DNA from: Hymenobacter sp. BT559
GTDB lineage: Bacteria > Bacteroidota > Bacteroidia > Cytophagales > Hymenobacteraceae
Direction: 5' to 3'
DNA: 64,000 bases
NCBI RefSeq assembly: GCF_016427535.1
Contig: NZ_JAELXV010000002.1
Location: 496,001-560,000, forward strand
Each line of letters opens with the position of its first letter. Positions within the stretch are counted from its first letter, which is position 1. Shown here in pieces: positions 9,112 to 18,367 of this stretch. The notes beneath the pieces are model-generated. The model did not search any database. It saw only the letters and a list, made by a program, of their open reading frames with translations, and had not been told where the DNA came from. Position numbers and translations under genes: made by a program.

Positions 9112-9945
9112 TCACCAGCCGCTGCGCAGCAGCACAGCACTTAGGCAGGCGGCCGTCAGAAAGCGTAAGTCGGCGGGCAGGTCGTCGCGCAGCCACACGC
9201 TGGGCTGGGCAGTGGCATAGTCGATGTAGCCAATGCGCTGCTGTTGATACACCACCGCAATGCCCCCAGGCTGGTCGAGCACCGGCCACGGCACCCGGCG
9301 GCCGTTGCGCAGGGTAAGGGGCGGGTGCGGAAGGCGCTGCAAGGTGAGCAAAACGTGGGCATCATCGCCCACCCGGCCCGCTACGGCAGTGGGGTCGGCG
9401 GGCTGTAGCGCGTGGGGTGGCTGCGGCAGCTCGAGGTACCAAGCGGTGCTTTGCGCCACCTGCGGCCCCACCACGATGGCCGAAAACTGCTCGGCGGCCG
9501 GCGGACCCACGCCTAGGTTGGGGCTGAGCATCCGCTCGCGCGAAAGGGCTTCGGTCGTGGTGAAGATGTCGGCTGCATGGCCTTGGCCGTCGGCAAAGTG
9601 GTAGCTGCTTCGGCCCTTGCTGGTGCGGGTGCGCTCGAGGTAGGGGCGGCGCAGCAGGTCGAGCACGGCCACGCCGGTGGCGGGAGGTAGCGCTTGGTAG
9701 AACTCGGTGCGCGTGTTCAGCCAGCCCCGGTGCAGGTTGCTGACTTGGTAGGGCCCGAAGCTAGGCGGGGTGTTGGCCCGCCGCACGGCGGCCTGTGGCA
9801 GCACCCACCGGGTGCCGCCCGCCTCGGCAAACGGATTGGGCGAGGTTGGCGGCAGCAAGGAAGAAACCGACGAAACAGCGCACCCGCCTAGCAGCAGAGG
9901 CAGGGCCAGCAGGCAAGACAATCGAAGGCGAAGCATATAAAGCAT
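9112..9945 (-). CDS. Putative lipoprotein of unknown function
   Basis: 277 residues beginning with a lipoprotein signal: MLYMLRLRLS, hydrophobic core and lipobox LGGC at about residues 19-22. The mature sequence is not recognised; it has several Trp/Tyr-rich beta-like segments and no obvious catalytic triad or metal site. Start at the ATG 9943-9945 (or the in-frame ATG at 9934-9936) is dictated by the signal peptide. Probably outer-membrane or periplasmic. The interrupted lipoprotein gene just upstream on the same strand could be co-transcribed. Confidence 0.6.
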   Translation of the reverse strand: MLYMLRLRLSCLLALPLLLGGCAVSSVSSLLPPTSPNPFAEAGGTRWVLPQAAVRRANTPPSFGPYQVSNLHRGWLNTRTEFYQALPPATGVAVLDLLRRPYLERTRTSKGRSSYHFADGQGHAADIFTTTEALSRERMLSPNLGVGPPAAEQFSAIVVGPQVAQSTAWYLELPQPPHALQPADPTAVAGRVGDDAHVLLTLQRLPHPPLTLRNGRRVPWPVLDQPGGIAVVYQQQRIGYIDYATAQPSVWLRDDLPADLRFLTAACLSAVLLRSGW

Positions 9946-9992
9946 AATGCAGCAAAAATGACCACCTAGGGCGCGCCGCGTGGCACGTTGGC

Positions 9993-10760
9993 TTAGGGCA
10001 TCGTGAAGCTGACGACCGGCGACGGAACTAAGTTGAGGCTGGGCCAGTCTAGGCGCTGGCCGGTGGCGGGGTCGGTATAAAGCATGCCCCACAAGCCCGC
10101 GCCGTAGGCCACGGCATACACCGTAGTGCCGGCAGCAAAGTCCGCACCGGCCTGCTGCAATTACGCCCGGCTAAATGTCCGGCTGATAGGGTACGTGGTA
10201 GCCGCGGGTAGGCCGCCTGTCCCACCTTGCACCAGCCGCCGGGCGGTGGCAAAGCTAAGCGTAGGGGAGTCGCTCACGTACAGCGCGTAGCGAAACACAT
10301 CAAGAGGCTGCGGATTGCGTAGGGTCAGGTCGAAGGTGACGGTGCCGGTTGTGGTGGTAGCGCGCAGGTCGGTAGCCCGCACCGTGGGTTCGGCATAGAG
10401 CGAGTAGCGCTCGGGCAGGGCAGTAGGCTGCTCAGGGTCGGGGTGGGCAATGCCGCGCAGGTAGAAAGAGCTGAGCCCAGGCCGGCTGAAGCACAGGCTG
10501 TAGGTGCCCGCTGGCAGCTGGGGTAAGGCAAATTCCCCATCGGCGTTGGTGGTGGCGGTCACGGCGGGCACAAGGCCCAGCACGGTTACGGTGACGTTGG
10601 CCGGCGACAGGGGCTGCGCCGCGGCCTGCTGGTCGAAGGCCAGCAGCTGCCCGGTAATGCCCGCCGGCGCTACCACCGGGGCGGGCGCCTGTTGGCGGCA
10701 GGCCGGTAGCAGCGCCAAACTTAGCCCCAGTACGGGCCCTAGGTAGGAAGCAACTCTCAT
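9993..10760 (-). pseudogene. Lipoprotein with carboxypeptidase-regulatory-like domain, interrupted by an in-frame TAA
   Basis: The open frame from 10760 gives 199 residues: lipoprotein signal with lipobox LPAC (about 18-21), then a beta-sandwich resembling carboxypeptidase-regulatory-like domains (GITGQLLAFD...NADGEFALPQLPAGTYSL). It stops at TAA 10161-10163. The same frame then stays open for 55 more codons to TAA 9993-9995 and reads as normal protein (LQQAGADFAAGTTVYAVAYG, then GLWGMLYTDPATGQRLDWP). The 768-bp stretch is exactly 256 codons, so no frameshift is needed: one base change (for example CAA to TAA) explains it. Either a nonsense mutation, a real shorter protein, or a base error. 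CACCTTTG (10798-10805, minus strand) resembles a -7 element. Confidence 0.7.
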
Positions 10761-10920
10761 GGCAATGACGGCAGCTAAAAATGCGGATTGACAGCTGCAA
10801 AGGTGGCCGCCGCACCCACGCCGCTCAATCGCCGAAAAGGGGGATTTTGGCCTACCTAGAAACCAGTAGTTTCAGTCCAGGGCCTGGTTTTATCGCGTTT
10901 CCTACCCAAGTTTACCAGCC

Positions 10921-12912
10921 ATGAGCAGCGCAGCTTTTCTTGTTTGCCGCGGCCGCCCGCGCCGCACTGCCTGGGGGCGGTGGCTGCTGGCGCTAGTGCT
11001 ACTCAGCGGCTCGCCTGCCGGAGCCAGTGCCTTAGGTGCACCCGCCGATACCACCCGCGCCAAAGACGCCCTCCGGCAGTCGGCCGCGCTGGCCGCCACC
11101 GACACGGCCCGCGCTGGGCAGCTGGCTAAGCAGGCATTGGCCATGAGCACAGCGGTAGGCTACGGCTATGGGGAAGCGCACAGTTGGCTGCAGCTCAGCG
11201 CGCTGGCGCTCATCAGGGGCAACCAACTGCGCGCCCAGCACTATGCTACACGCGCCCAAGCAGTGGTGCAGCCCCTGTATCGGCGCCAGCCCAGCGCCCG
11301 GCTGGCGCGCCTGCTGGCGGGCATTGCCAATAACCTAGGTAGCGCAGCCGACCACCAGGGCCAGTATGCCCAGGCCGCCGCGCACTACCTGGCCGCCACC
11401 ACCTACCTCCTGCCTTACCCCGAGCAGGCCGCCACCCTACAAACGGTATACACCAACCTTGGCAACTGCCTGCTGGTGCTGGGGCAGCCAACCCGGGCGG
11501 CGGGCTACTGGCGGCGGGCCGTGGCACTGTCTCCGCACCTCAGCCCGGCCCCCGAGCTGCTGCCCGCATACTTGCAGCTGGCGGCCCTGCACCTGCAAAA
11601 CGCCCACCTGGATAGTGCCGACCTAGCCCTGGCCTCCGCCCGCCCGCTGGTGCACCCTGGCAGCCTCTATGCTGGCGAGTACTACGGCACGCTGGGCCAG
11701 TACTACCTACGCCGGCAGCAAGCCTCGGCCGCCCGGCAGGCCTTTACCCAAGCCCTAGGCTATGCTACTCGCAAAGGAGCCGCCGGCTACCAAGCGCAGC
11801 TCTTATTGGGCCTAGCCCAACTTGACCAGCAAGCCGGCGACCTGGCCCAGGCCCGCACACGGCTGCTGCAAAGCCTGGCCCTAACCGAGCAGCGCGGCGA
11901 CCCGCAGCCGCTCGCCACCGTGCTGCAAAGCTTGGCCCAAGTTGAGGAGCAGGCAGGCCAGGGAATGGCGGCGCTGCATTACTACCGCCGCAGCCGCCAG
12001 CTGCTCGATACGCTGGCCAGCGCGGCGGCCCGCCGCCAGCTAAACCAGCTCGAAACCCGCTTTCGTACCCGCGAGCAGGCCCAGCAATTGCGCAGCTTGC
12101 GCCAGGCGCAGGCCACCCAGGCGCAGGCCTTGCGCCAGCAGCGCCAACTCAGCGCGCTCTATCTGGCGCTGCTGCTGGCGCTGCTGGGGGTAGGAGCCCT
12201 AGGGTTGGCGCTGTGGCAGTACCGCCGGCGCTTGGCGGCCCAGCGGCAAACCCAGGCCCAGGCCCAGCACGCTGCCCAGGCCGTGCTGCACGGGCAAGAA
12301 ACCGAGCGCCGCCGCCTGGCCCGCGACCTGCACGATGGCCTAGGCGGCATGCTGGCCACCGTGCGCCTGTACCTGGCTTCGGCTAGCCAGCGGCCCGGCT
12401 TGCCCGCCGAGCCAGCCCAGCTGCTGGCACAGGCCGCGGCGCACCTCGATAGCACCATCGGCGAGTTGCGCCAGGTGGCCCGCAACCTCATGCCCGAGGC
12501 TCTGCTGACGTTTGGCCTGAGCCAAGCGCTGCACGATTTAGCCGCGGCCCGCGCCGGGGCCGAGGGCCCACAGGTGCAGGTGCAGCTCTACGGCCTCGAC
12601 GAGCGCCTGGCCCCGGCGCTGGAGGTGGAGGTGTACCGCCTGGTGCAGGAACTGCTGGCCAACGCCCGCCGCCACGCCCGCGCTCAGCAAGTGCTGGTGC
12701 AGCTCATGCGCCACGGCCCCGAGCTGCAATTGGTAGTCGAAGACGATGGCTGCGGCTTCGACCCGGCCGCGCCCCAGGCCGGTGTAGGGCTGCGCAGCGT
12801 GCGGGCGCGGGTGCAGTACCTAGGCGGCACGCTGGAGGTGCAGTCGCGCCCCGGCCACGGCACCACGGTCAGCATCGAGCTGCAAACGGCCTTACCCAGC
12901 GGCGGGGCCTAG
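10921..12912 (+). CDS. TPR-containing sensor histidine kinase (HisKA_3 type)
   Basis: 663 residues. Signal-like N-terminus (about 1-40), then periplasmic tetratricopeptide repeats (about 45-385) rich in Ala and Gln, a transmembrane helix at about 410-433, and a cytoplasmic kinase with HisKA_3 motif RRRLARDLHDGLGG (phospho-acceptor His471) and HATPase region (ELLANARRHARA N box; GVGLRSVRARV G box). This is the common Bacteroidota layout in which a TPR module senses an envelope signal and a NarL-type regulator responds. The LuxR-type regulator gene starts 46 bases after its stop, so they form a pair. Confidence 0.88.
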   Translation: MSSAAFLVCRGRPRRTAWGRWLLALVLLSGSPAGASALGAPADTTRAKDALRQSAALAATDTARAGQLAKQALAMSTAVGYGYGEAHSWLQLSALALIRGNQLRAQHYATRAQAVVQPLYRRQPSARLARLLAGIANNLGSAADHQGQYAQAAAHYLAATTYLLPYPEQAATLQTVYTNLGNCLLVLGQPTRAAGYWRRAVALSPHLSPAPELLPAYLQLAALHLQNAHLDSADLALASARPLVHPGSLYAGEYYGTLGQYYLRRQQASAARQAFTQALGYATRKGAAGYQAQLLLGLAQLDQQAGDLAQARTRLLQSLALTEQRGDPQPLATVLQSLAQVEEQAGQGMAALHYYRRSRQLLDTLASAAARRQLNQLETRFRTREQAQQLRSLRQAQATQAQALRQQRQLSALYLALLLALLGVGALGLALWQYRRRLAAQRQTQAQAQHAAQAVLHGQETERRRLARDLHDGLGGMLATVRLYLASASQRPGLPAEPAQLLAQAAAHLDSTIGELRQVARNLMPEALLTFGLSQALHDLAAARAGAEGPQVQVQLYGLDERLAPALEVEVYRLVQELLANARRHARAQQVLVQLMRHGPELQLVVEDDGCGFDPAAPQAGVGLRSVRARVQYLGGTLEVQSRPGHGTTVSIELQTALPSGGA

Positions 12913-12958
12913 CACTTGCCTGGAGATATTAAGTTTAGTTACGCTGCTATCATTGCCC

Positions 12959-13585
12959 ATGGAAAAGATAAAAGTGCTGTTGGTAGACGACCACCGCATG
13001 TTGCTGGCGGGCTTACAAATGCTGCTGGCCCCGCTGCCCACCATTGCGGTAGTGGGCACGGCCACCACCGCGGCCGAGGCCTACGCGGCTGTGGCCCAGC
13101 TGCAGCCCGAGGTAGTGCTGCTCGACCTCAACCTGCCCGACCAAAGCGGCGTGGAGGTGTGCCGGCAGCTGCGGGCCACGCACCCAGCCCTGAAGGTGGT
13201 AGTGCTCACGACCACGCACGAAAAAAGCTACGTGACGCGCCTCATGCAGGAAGGCGCGGCCGGCTACCTGCTCAAAAATGCCCCGCCCGAAGAGCTAATC
13301 GAGGCCATTCTGCGCGTGCACGCCGGCCGCCGCTACTTCAGCGATGAAGTACAGGAGCTGCTGCTGCAGCCCGGCCCCGCCGCTGACCCCGCGCCACTGC
13401 TCACGCGCCGCGAAAAGGAAGTGCTAGCACTAATGGCCGACGGCCTCACCAGTCAGGCCATGGCCAATAAGCTGTTTTTGAGCATCCTCACCATCGAAAC
13501 CCACCGCCGCAACCTGCTAACCAAGTTTGGGGTGAATAATACGGCAGCCCTCATTCGGCAGGCGGCGCACTACCAGCTGCTGTAG
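12959..13585 (+). CDS. NarL/FixJ-type response regulator with LuxR HTH
   Basis: 208 residues: receiver domain with DDH at 10-12 and phospho-acceptor Asp56 (VVLLDLNLPD), conserved Thr/Lys end (LLKNAPPEE), and a LuxR-type helix-turn-helix (about 140-205) containing LTRREKEVLALMADGLTSQ and VNNTAALIRQA. ATG at 12959 is preferred to the TTG two codons earlier. It is the predicted partner of the TPR kinase immediately upstream. TATCATTG at 12948-12955 is one mismatch from the TAnnTTTG element, so an additional promoter in the 46-nt gap is possible but not required. Confidence 0.9.
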   Translation: MEKIKVLLVDDHRMLLAGLQMLLAPLPTIAVVGTATTAAEAYAAVAQLQPEVVLLDLNLPDQSGVEVCRQLRATHPALKVVVLTTTHEKSYVTRLMQEGAAGYLLKNAPPEELIEAILRVHAGRRYFSDEVQELLLQPGPAADPAPLLTRREKEVLALMADGLTSQAMANKLFLSILTIETHRRNLLTKFGVNNTAALIRQAAHYQLL

Positions 13586-13596
13586 CCGCCTCGCAT

Positions 13597-14256
13597 CTAG
13601 TGACGCTGGTTGTACTGCTGCACTAGGCTGGGCAGCTCGGCCCAGCGGTAGCCCGCCTGCCCAGCCCGAATGCGCCGGGCCAGCTCGGCATCGTCGGCCA
13701 GTAGGGTGCTGACCTGGCTGACAAAGGCGTCGGCTTGCAGCAGCACGGCCGGCTGGCCGGGGCGGCGCAAGTAGTAGCTCACGGCCTCGGGCACCAGCTC
13801 CACGGGGGTAGTAGCGTTGGGCGAGCTTAGCACTGGCATCGAACCTAGGAAGCTAACGCGCAAGGGCGGCGACTTCACCACGAGCAGCTCGACGGGCCCG
13901 GCCACTAGGCGCGCCGCCAGCCGGTCGGGCGTGCGCTGGGCGCGGCTGGCGGGCAGCGCCTCCGCATACTGGCCGCGCACCAGTGCCCACTGCACCTTGC
14001 TTAGGGCTAGGCGCTTGGGCCTAGGCCACGGCGTGCCTTGGCCGGGCAGCGCCAGGTAGTAGGGCAGCGTAAACTCGGCCCCGGCAGTGCCGGCGGGGAG
14101 GTAGGCGCGCAGGCGTGCCCCACTCCGCAGCTGCACCACACCCCAGGCATAGGCGGTGCCATCGGGGGCCACCGCCTGGCGCAGGGTATCGGCCGGCGCT
14201 TGGGCCAGCAGCGGGCGGGCCAGCACGGCCACGTAGGCAGCAAAAAGCAGGAGCAT
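13597..14256 (-). CDS. Exported protein of unknown function
   Basis: 219 residues with a signal peptide (about 1-19, cleavage after LLAQA). The mature protein is not recognised: it is Pro-, Leu- and Arg-rich, with hydrophobic beta-like segments (PVELLVVKSPPLRVSFLG) and a C-terminal helical part (VSTLLADDAELARRIRAG). It is convergent with the LuxR regulator gene (11 bases between stops) and divergent from the barrel protein that follows. Likely periplasmic or outer-membrane associated; function unknown. Confidence 0.6.
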   Translation of the reverse strand: MLLLFAAYVAVLARPLLAQAPADTLRQAVAPDGTAYAWGVVQLRSGARLRAYLPAGTAGAEFTLPYYLALPGQGTPWPRPKRLALSKVQWALVRGQYAEALPASRAQRTPDRLAARLVAGPVELLVVKSPPLRVSFLGSMPVLSSPNATTPVELVPEAVSYYLRRPGQPAVLLQADAFVSQVSTLLADDAELARRIRAGQAGYRWAELPSLVQQYNQRH

Positions 14257-14464
14257 AAGGAACTAGCCCAGCAACCGCCAGGTGGCGCAAAGATGCGCGC
14301 CGGGCAGCTTGCCTACCCGTGGTAGTAGCCCGCCGGCTGGCCTAGCCGGCCGAAAATACTGGTTTTCCGGGAGCACAAAACCCTGCTTTGGGAGGAGGCA
14401 ACTGCTGACGGGAGGGTCGGAGCTTTGCCCTGTTCCTGCCGCGTACTTTTTCAGCCACTTGCTT

Positions 14465-15490
14465 ATGCTTACGCACGTCCTTCTTTCACTGGCCCGGCCC
14501 GGCTTTGTTTCCCTAGGTGCGCTTTTTTTGCTCGGCGCTGCCTCGCCCGTTTCGGGGCAAAGCCGCCTGCGGGTGGGCCTGCAAAGCGGCCTGCATCTAA
14601 GCACTTATGCAGGTGGCGAGGCCGGCCGCCGCGCCCAGCTAGTACCCGGCCTAACGGCTGGCGTGCTAGCCGGCTGGCACTGGTCGGCGCGGCAAGGGCT
14701 ACAGGTAGAAGTGCGCTACGCGCAGAAAGGAGCCAGCCGGTCCGATAGTGGCTACCGAAGCCCGGGCCAAGCCACGCCGCCGGCCACCTACCGCTCGCGG
14801 CTAGCCTACCTCGACCTGCCCGTGCTCTACAGCTGGGGGGCGGGCAGCAGCGGGCAAGGCCTATACTTGCTCGTGGGGCCGCAGGTGAGCATTGCGCTGG
14901 GGCAGCGCGAGTGGCTGCGCCCCGAGGGCACGGCACCCGGCAGCCCCGCCGAAGTCAGCCTGCCCACCTCTCCGTGCACCCTAAGGCCCCTAGCTGCCGC
15001 GCTGGTAGGAGGCCTGGGCTACCAGCTGGCCAATGGCTTGGGCCTGGAGGCGCGCTACAGCAGCGACCTGACGCCCGTGTTTCGGGCGGGGCGAGGCCCT
15101 GGCGCGTTGCCCGCCAGCGGCGATGGCTGCCGTAACCTAGTGCTACAAGTGCAGCTGCGCTACGTGGTGAAGGGCCGGCGTTCCGCTAGTCCAGCAGCTT
15201 CTGACCCCAGCACTACCACCGAAGCGCACGTCTTGCCGGTTCCCACCGCCTGGCGCCCAGGCTGGGCTTTGCCCGGGCCCGCTTTGCCCACGCCGGCCCA
15301 GCCGGCCATGCCCGATTCGCTGACCCAGGACCCCCGTATTAGGCACATTCAGCGCGTGGTGCGCATCCTGGAGGTGTTTTCGTGGCTGCGCGCCGAGTGG
15401 TCGGCGCGCCCATCGTGGCCGGCCCCTGGCCCCCAGCCGGCGACGCGCCCGCTGCCCCGGCGCCAGCCCGAGCGGGTAGCGGCACCTTAG
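14465..15490 (+). CDS. Outer-membrane beta-barrel (porin/PorT-like) protein
   Basis: 341 residues. Start ATG at 14465 gives a clean signal peptide (MLTHVLLSLA...SPVSGQS). Residues about 30-235 have the pattern of PorT-like outer-membrane barrels: alternating strands separated by Gly/Ser-rich turns (RVGLQSGLHLSTY, GLTAGVLAGWHWS, LQVEVRYAQKGAS, YLDLPVLYSWG, LGLEARYSSDLTPV, LVLQVQLRYVVKG). The last ~100 residues form a Pro/Ala-rich tail unusual for this family, ending in a basic Pro-rich stretch; this tail is probably disordered. No substrate can be assigned. Confidence 0.68.
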   Translation: MLTHVLLSLARPGFVSLGALFLLGAASPVSGQSRLRVGLQSGLHLSTYAGGEAGRRAQLVPGLTAGVLAGWHWSARQGLQVEVRYAQKGASRSDSGYRSPGQATPPATYRSRLAYLDLPVLYSWGAGSSGQGLYLLVGPQVSIALGQREWLRPEGTAPGSPAEVSLPTSPCTLRPLAAALVGGLGYQLANGLGLEARYSSDLTPVFRAGRGPGALPASGDGCRNLVLQVQLRYVVKGRRSASPAASDPSTTTEAHVLPVPTAWRPGWALPGPALPTPAQPAMPDSLTQDPRIRHIQRVVRILEVFSWLRAEWSARPSWPAPGPQPATRPLPRRQPERVAAP

Positions 15491-15948
15491 CAAGTAAGGT
15501 GGTAAAACTGGCCAATTATCTAAATCCAAGCGTCTTCTGAAAGCTGCGTTTTTATGCTTACCAGTTTCAGAAAGCCATTTGATGAGCTTAGGAAACAATA
15601 GGGCCTATTTATATCAGGCCAACCTTACGCGGCGCTGAGCGCTACACGCGTATGATACTTAAAGCCTGCCCCAGGCCGGGACTTGCTGCACTCGGGGCAA
15701 ATGCCTAGGTGCTTACAAGTGCTCTGTTAAGCCGCTTGGTGTAAGCTATATAGATGCTGCGTGTGGCCAGGGTAGCGCGGCAAAGCCGGCAAGCGTGGGT
15801 GCGCTGGGCGGTAGCGCAGGTAACGCGCTGGGGGCGGCCAGCTAGGTAGGCGCGGCAAATGGTAATGCTCGGAGGAGCTACCGGCACGCCACCCAGCAAA
15901 CCTAAACGGTTGCTAGTGCGTATTGTGCTGATTATCTATTACCCCTCG
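15491..15948. other. Intergenic region with possible remnant of a small CxxC protein gene
   Basis: This 458-bp gap has no intact gene I can support. On the minus strand one frame ends at TAG 15705-15707 after a segment with HACRLCRATLATRS; the adjacent frame, shifted by one base, continues with STCKHLGICPECSKSRPG and ends at TAA 15625-15627. Joined, these would make a small four-cysteine zinc-ribbon-like protein, so a frameshifted remnant is possible. The evidence is weak because no homologue could be checked. Confidence 0.3.
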
Positions 15949-16413
15949 ATGAAGCATATTCTGTACATAAGCCGGGCTGTGCGCCCACTGACCGACGAAG
16001 ACCTGCAGCAGCTGCTAGACCAGAGCCGCCGCGATAATGCGCGGCACGGCATTACAGGTATCCTTTTTTATAGTCACGGTAATATTGCGCAGCTATTTGA
16101 AGGAGAAGACGGTATAGCTGATAATCTGTTTAAGCGTATTTCTGTAGACGGGCGGCATACGCATGTCATCAAGCATATCGATAAGCCGATTACAGCGCGC
16201 AGTTTCAACGAGTGGTCGATGGCATTCCACCCGCTCGAGCCCAGTGGCTTTACGGCCCTGCAGGGATTTGTGCTGCCCCACCATATGCCGCCCACCCCCA
16301 CCTCGCTAGCCATTGCCGATGCTCTGCTTGTCGAGCTTGTGCGCCTGGCCGTGTTTGGCCCCGACCCTTCCACGCCTTATCAACAGGCATTTCCGACGCT
16401 GCCCCGCTCCTAG
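15949..16413 (+). CDS. BLUF-domain blue-light photoreceptor (first copy)
   Basis: 154 residues; start ATG 15949 puts the BLUF domain at residue 1. BLUF domains bind FAD and switch on blue light. The flavin-site residues are all present with the spacing of the reference protein AppA: Tyr6, Asn30, Gln48, and the Trp89/Met91 pair in EWSMAF. Typical supporting text is ILYISRA and GITGILFY. The C-terminal ~50 residues form a short helical tail with no output domain, so signalling must be to a partner. A soluble PAS histidine kinase follows after 58 bases and a second BLUF gene after that, suggesting a shared photosensory unit. Confidence 0.9.
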   Translation: MKHILYISRAVRPLTDEDLQQLLDQSRRDNARHGITGILFYSHGNIAQLFEGEDGIADNLFKRISVDGRHTHVIKHIDKPITARSFNEWSMAFHPLEPSGFTALQGFVLPHHMPPTPTSLAIADALLVELVRLAVFGPDPSTPYQQAFPTLPRS

Positions 16414-16471
16414 GCGGCGTAGTATTTTCAGAGACTTGCGCGCTTAGTGCCTGGGTTTCACCAGCTTTTCC

Positions 16472-18337
16472 GTGTCGCATCCTCCCTTTGCTCAGCTTTT
16501 GCGTCAACTTTCGGCAGGTGTAGCCACGCTGGAGGGTGCCGAGTTGCGTTATGGGTTTGTCAATACGCAGCTGCGCGCGCTGGTGGGGGAGCAGGCTGAG
16601 GGCCAGCGAGTAATCGACCAGCCGGGGCGCTTGCCTGCCTCGCTGCTGGCTATCTTGCCCCAGGTGTATGCTAATGGCGTGCCCTACGTGGCCAAAGCGT
16701 GCGTGTGCACGCCGCAGCTTGGCGAGCAGGCCGCGCAATGCTTCGATTTTGCGCTCGACCCCTACCACGACGAGCAAGGCAACCTAAGCGGGCTGCTGCT
16801 GCTGGCCGTAGATGTGAGCGAGCAGGAGCATGCCCGCCAGCAATCTCATGAGCTAGTCACCAAAACCCGGCAGCTAGACGCCCGCCTGCGCGTGCTCACC
16901 GAAACCGCCCCGCTCATTACCTATACCATGGATGCGCAGGGGCACTACACGTACGCTAGCCCGCAATGGTACCGCTTTACGGGGCAAAACCCGGTGGCAG
17001 ACCTGGCGGCCGCATGGCCCCTGCTCATTCACCCCGACGACCGGCTACGCGTGCTCTATGAGGCCGAAACGGCCCGCCGCCAGGGCACCGGCTGGAACTA
17101 CGAGTACCGACTGCGCCGCTTCGACGGGGAGTACCGCTGGATGCTGAGCCGGTCCTTGCCCGAAGTGCACCTGCCCGATGCGCCCGCCTACTGGCACGGA
17201 GCCCTGACCGAGATTCACTTGCAGCGCGAGCTCTCCGAGGCCCGGCGCCGGGGCGAGGCCGAGGTGCGGTTTCTGGCCGACAGCATTCCGGAGCTTATCT
17301 GGACGGCCACGGCCGAAGGGCTCATTGATTATTACAACCAATACACCACCGAATACTCGGGCCTGACCAAAGACGAGCTTGGGCCCACGGGCTGGGTCGG
17401 GCTGCTTTACCCCGAGGAGCAGGCCGAGGCGGCGCGCGGCTGGGTGCGCAGCATTGCCAGCGGCGCGCCCTTCGAGGGCGAGTACCACCTGCGCCGCCAC
17501 GATGGCACCTACCGCTGGCACGTTATTCGAGCCCAGCGCCTGGCCGATGGCAGCGGGCTGCGCTGGTTTGGCACGTGCACCGATGTCGAAAACCAGTATC
17601 GGCTGCGCCAGGTGCTGCAAACCCAGTACGACGAGCTGGCCCGCGCCCACCACGACCTCGATACGTTTGTGTATGCCGCCTCGCACGACTTGCGTCAGCC
17701 CTCGCTTAACCTGCGCGGCCTCTTCGAGGAGCTGCGCCGCACGGCCACCTTCACCGACCCCGAGCAGGGGCTCTTGCTGAGCATGTTTGACCAGGCCCTC
17801 GGGCAGCTCGACACGACGCTGCTAGATTTGGCCACCACCGTGCGCACCCAGCGCCAGCAGCAGGAGCCCACCGAGTCCATTGATGTGGAGCTGCTCGTGG
17901 AGGAAGTGCTGCTGGGTCTGCACGCCAAGATTGTGCAGAGCCAGGCCCGGGTTGAACTGCAGCTATGCCCGGTCCCGGTGCTAGTCTACAGCCGGGCCAA
18001 CCTGCGCTCGGTACTCCACAACCTGCTCAGTAATGCTCTCAAGTTTGCGCACCCCGAGCGGCCCCCGCACGTGGTGGTGCACAGCTACCTAACCCCCGAC
18101 GGGCAACCCGTGCTGCAGGTGCAGGACAACGGCCTGGGCATGGCGCTCGACAACCCCGGGAGCCCGCAGTTCCGGCTCTTTGCCCGCCAGCACGCCCACA
18201 TCGACGGCACGGGCGTGGGGCTCTACTTGGTGCAGCGCATTGTTAGCAGCCAGGGCGGCCGCATAGAAGTGGCCAGCACTGTAGGCCAGGGTACTACCTT
18301 CACTATCTACTGGACCCAGGCTTCACCTAGCGCCTGA
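16472..18337 (+). CDS. Soluble multi-PAS sensor histidine kinase
   Basis: 621 residues, no transmembrane segments. GTG start (16472). Three PAS-like modules: a divergent one (about 12-125) ending in LLLAVDVSEQE, a PAS/PAC (about 135-255, YTYASPQWYRFTGQNP, RRFDGEYRWML), and another (about 262-385, IPELIWTATAEGLI, RRHDGTYRWHVI). Then HisKA with phospho-acceptor His405 (YAASHDLRQP) and an HATPase domain with N box (LLSNALKFA), DNGLGM and GTGVGLYLV. It sits between two single-domain BLUF genes (58 and 30 bp gaps, same strand), which is the main clue that it relays light signals. No response regulator gene is adjacent, so its target is unknown. Confidence 0.88.
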   Translation: MSHPPFAQLLRQLSAGVATLEGAELRYGFVNTQLRALVGEQAEGQRVIDQPGRLPASLLAILPQVYANGVPYVAKACVCTPQLGEQAAQCFDFALDPYHDEQGNLSGLLLLAVDVSEQEHARQQSHELVTKTRQLDARLRVLTETAPLITYTMDAQGHYTYASPQWYRFTGQNPVADLAAAWPLLIHPDDRLRVLYEAETARRQGTGWNYEYRLRRFDGEYRWMLSRSLPEVHLPDAPAYWHGALTEIHLQRELSEARRRGEAEVRFLADSIPELIWTATAEGLIDYYNQYTTEYSGLTKDELGPTGWVGLLYPEEQAEAARGWVRSIASGAPFEGEYHLRRHDGTYRWHVIRAQRLADGSGLRWFGTCTDVENQYRLRQVLQTQYDELARAHHDLDTFVYAASHDLRQPSLNLRGLFEELRRTATFTDPEQGLLLSMFDQALGQLDTTLLDLATTVRTQRQQQEPTESIDVELLVEEVLLGLHAKIVQSQARVELQLCPVPVLVYSRANLRSVLHNLLSNALKFAHPERPPHVVVHSYLTPDGQPVLQVQDNGLGMALDNPGSPQFRLFARQHAHIDGTGVGLYLVQRIVSSQGGRIEVASTVGQGTTFTIYWTQASPSA

Positions 18338-18367
18338 GTTTTCACTTTCGCCGCCTGCGCGGGCCTC

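Noticed and set aside
12916-13347. 143-codon frame overlapping the LuxR regulator
   Set aside because: The overlapping frame is the receiver/HTH gene; this one is an Arg/Ala-rich alternative frame.
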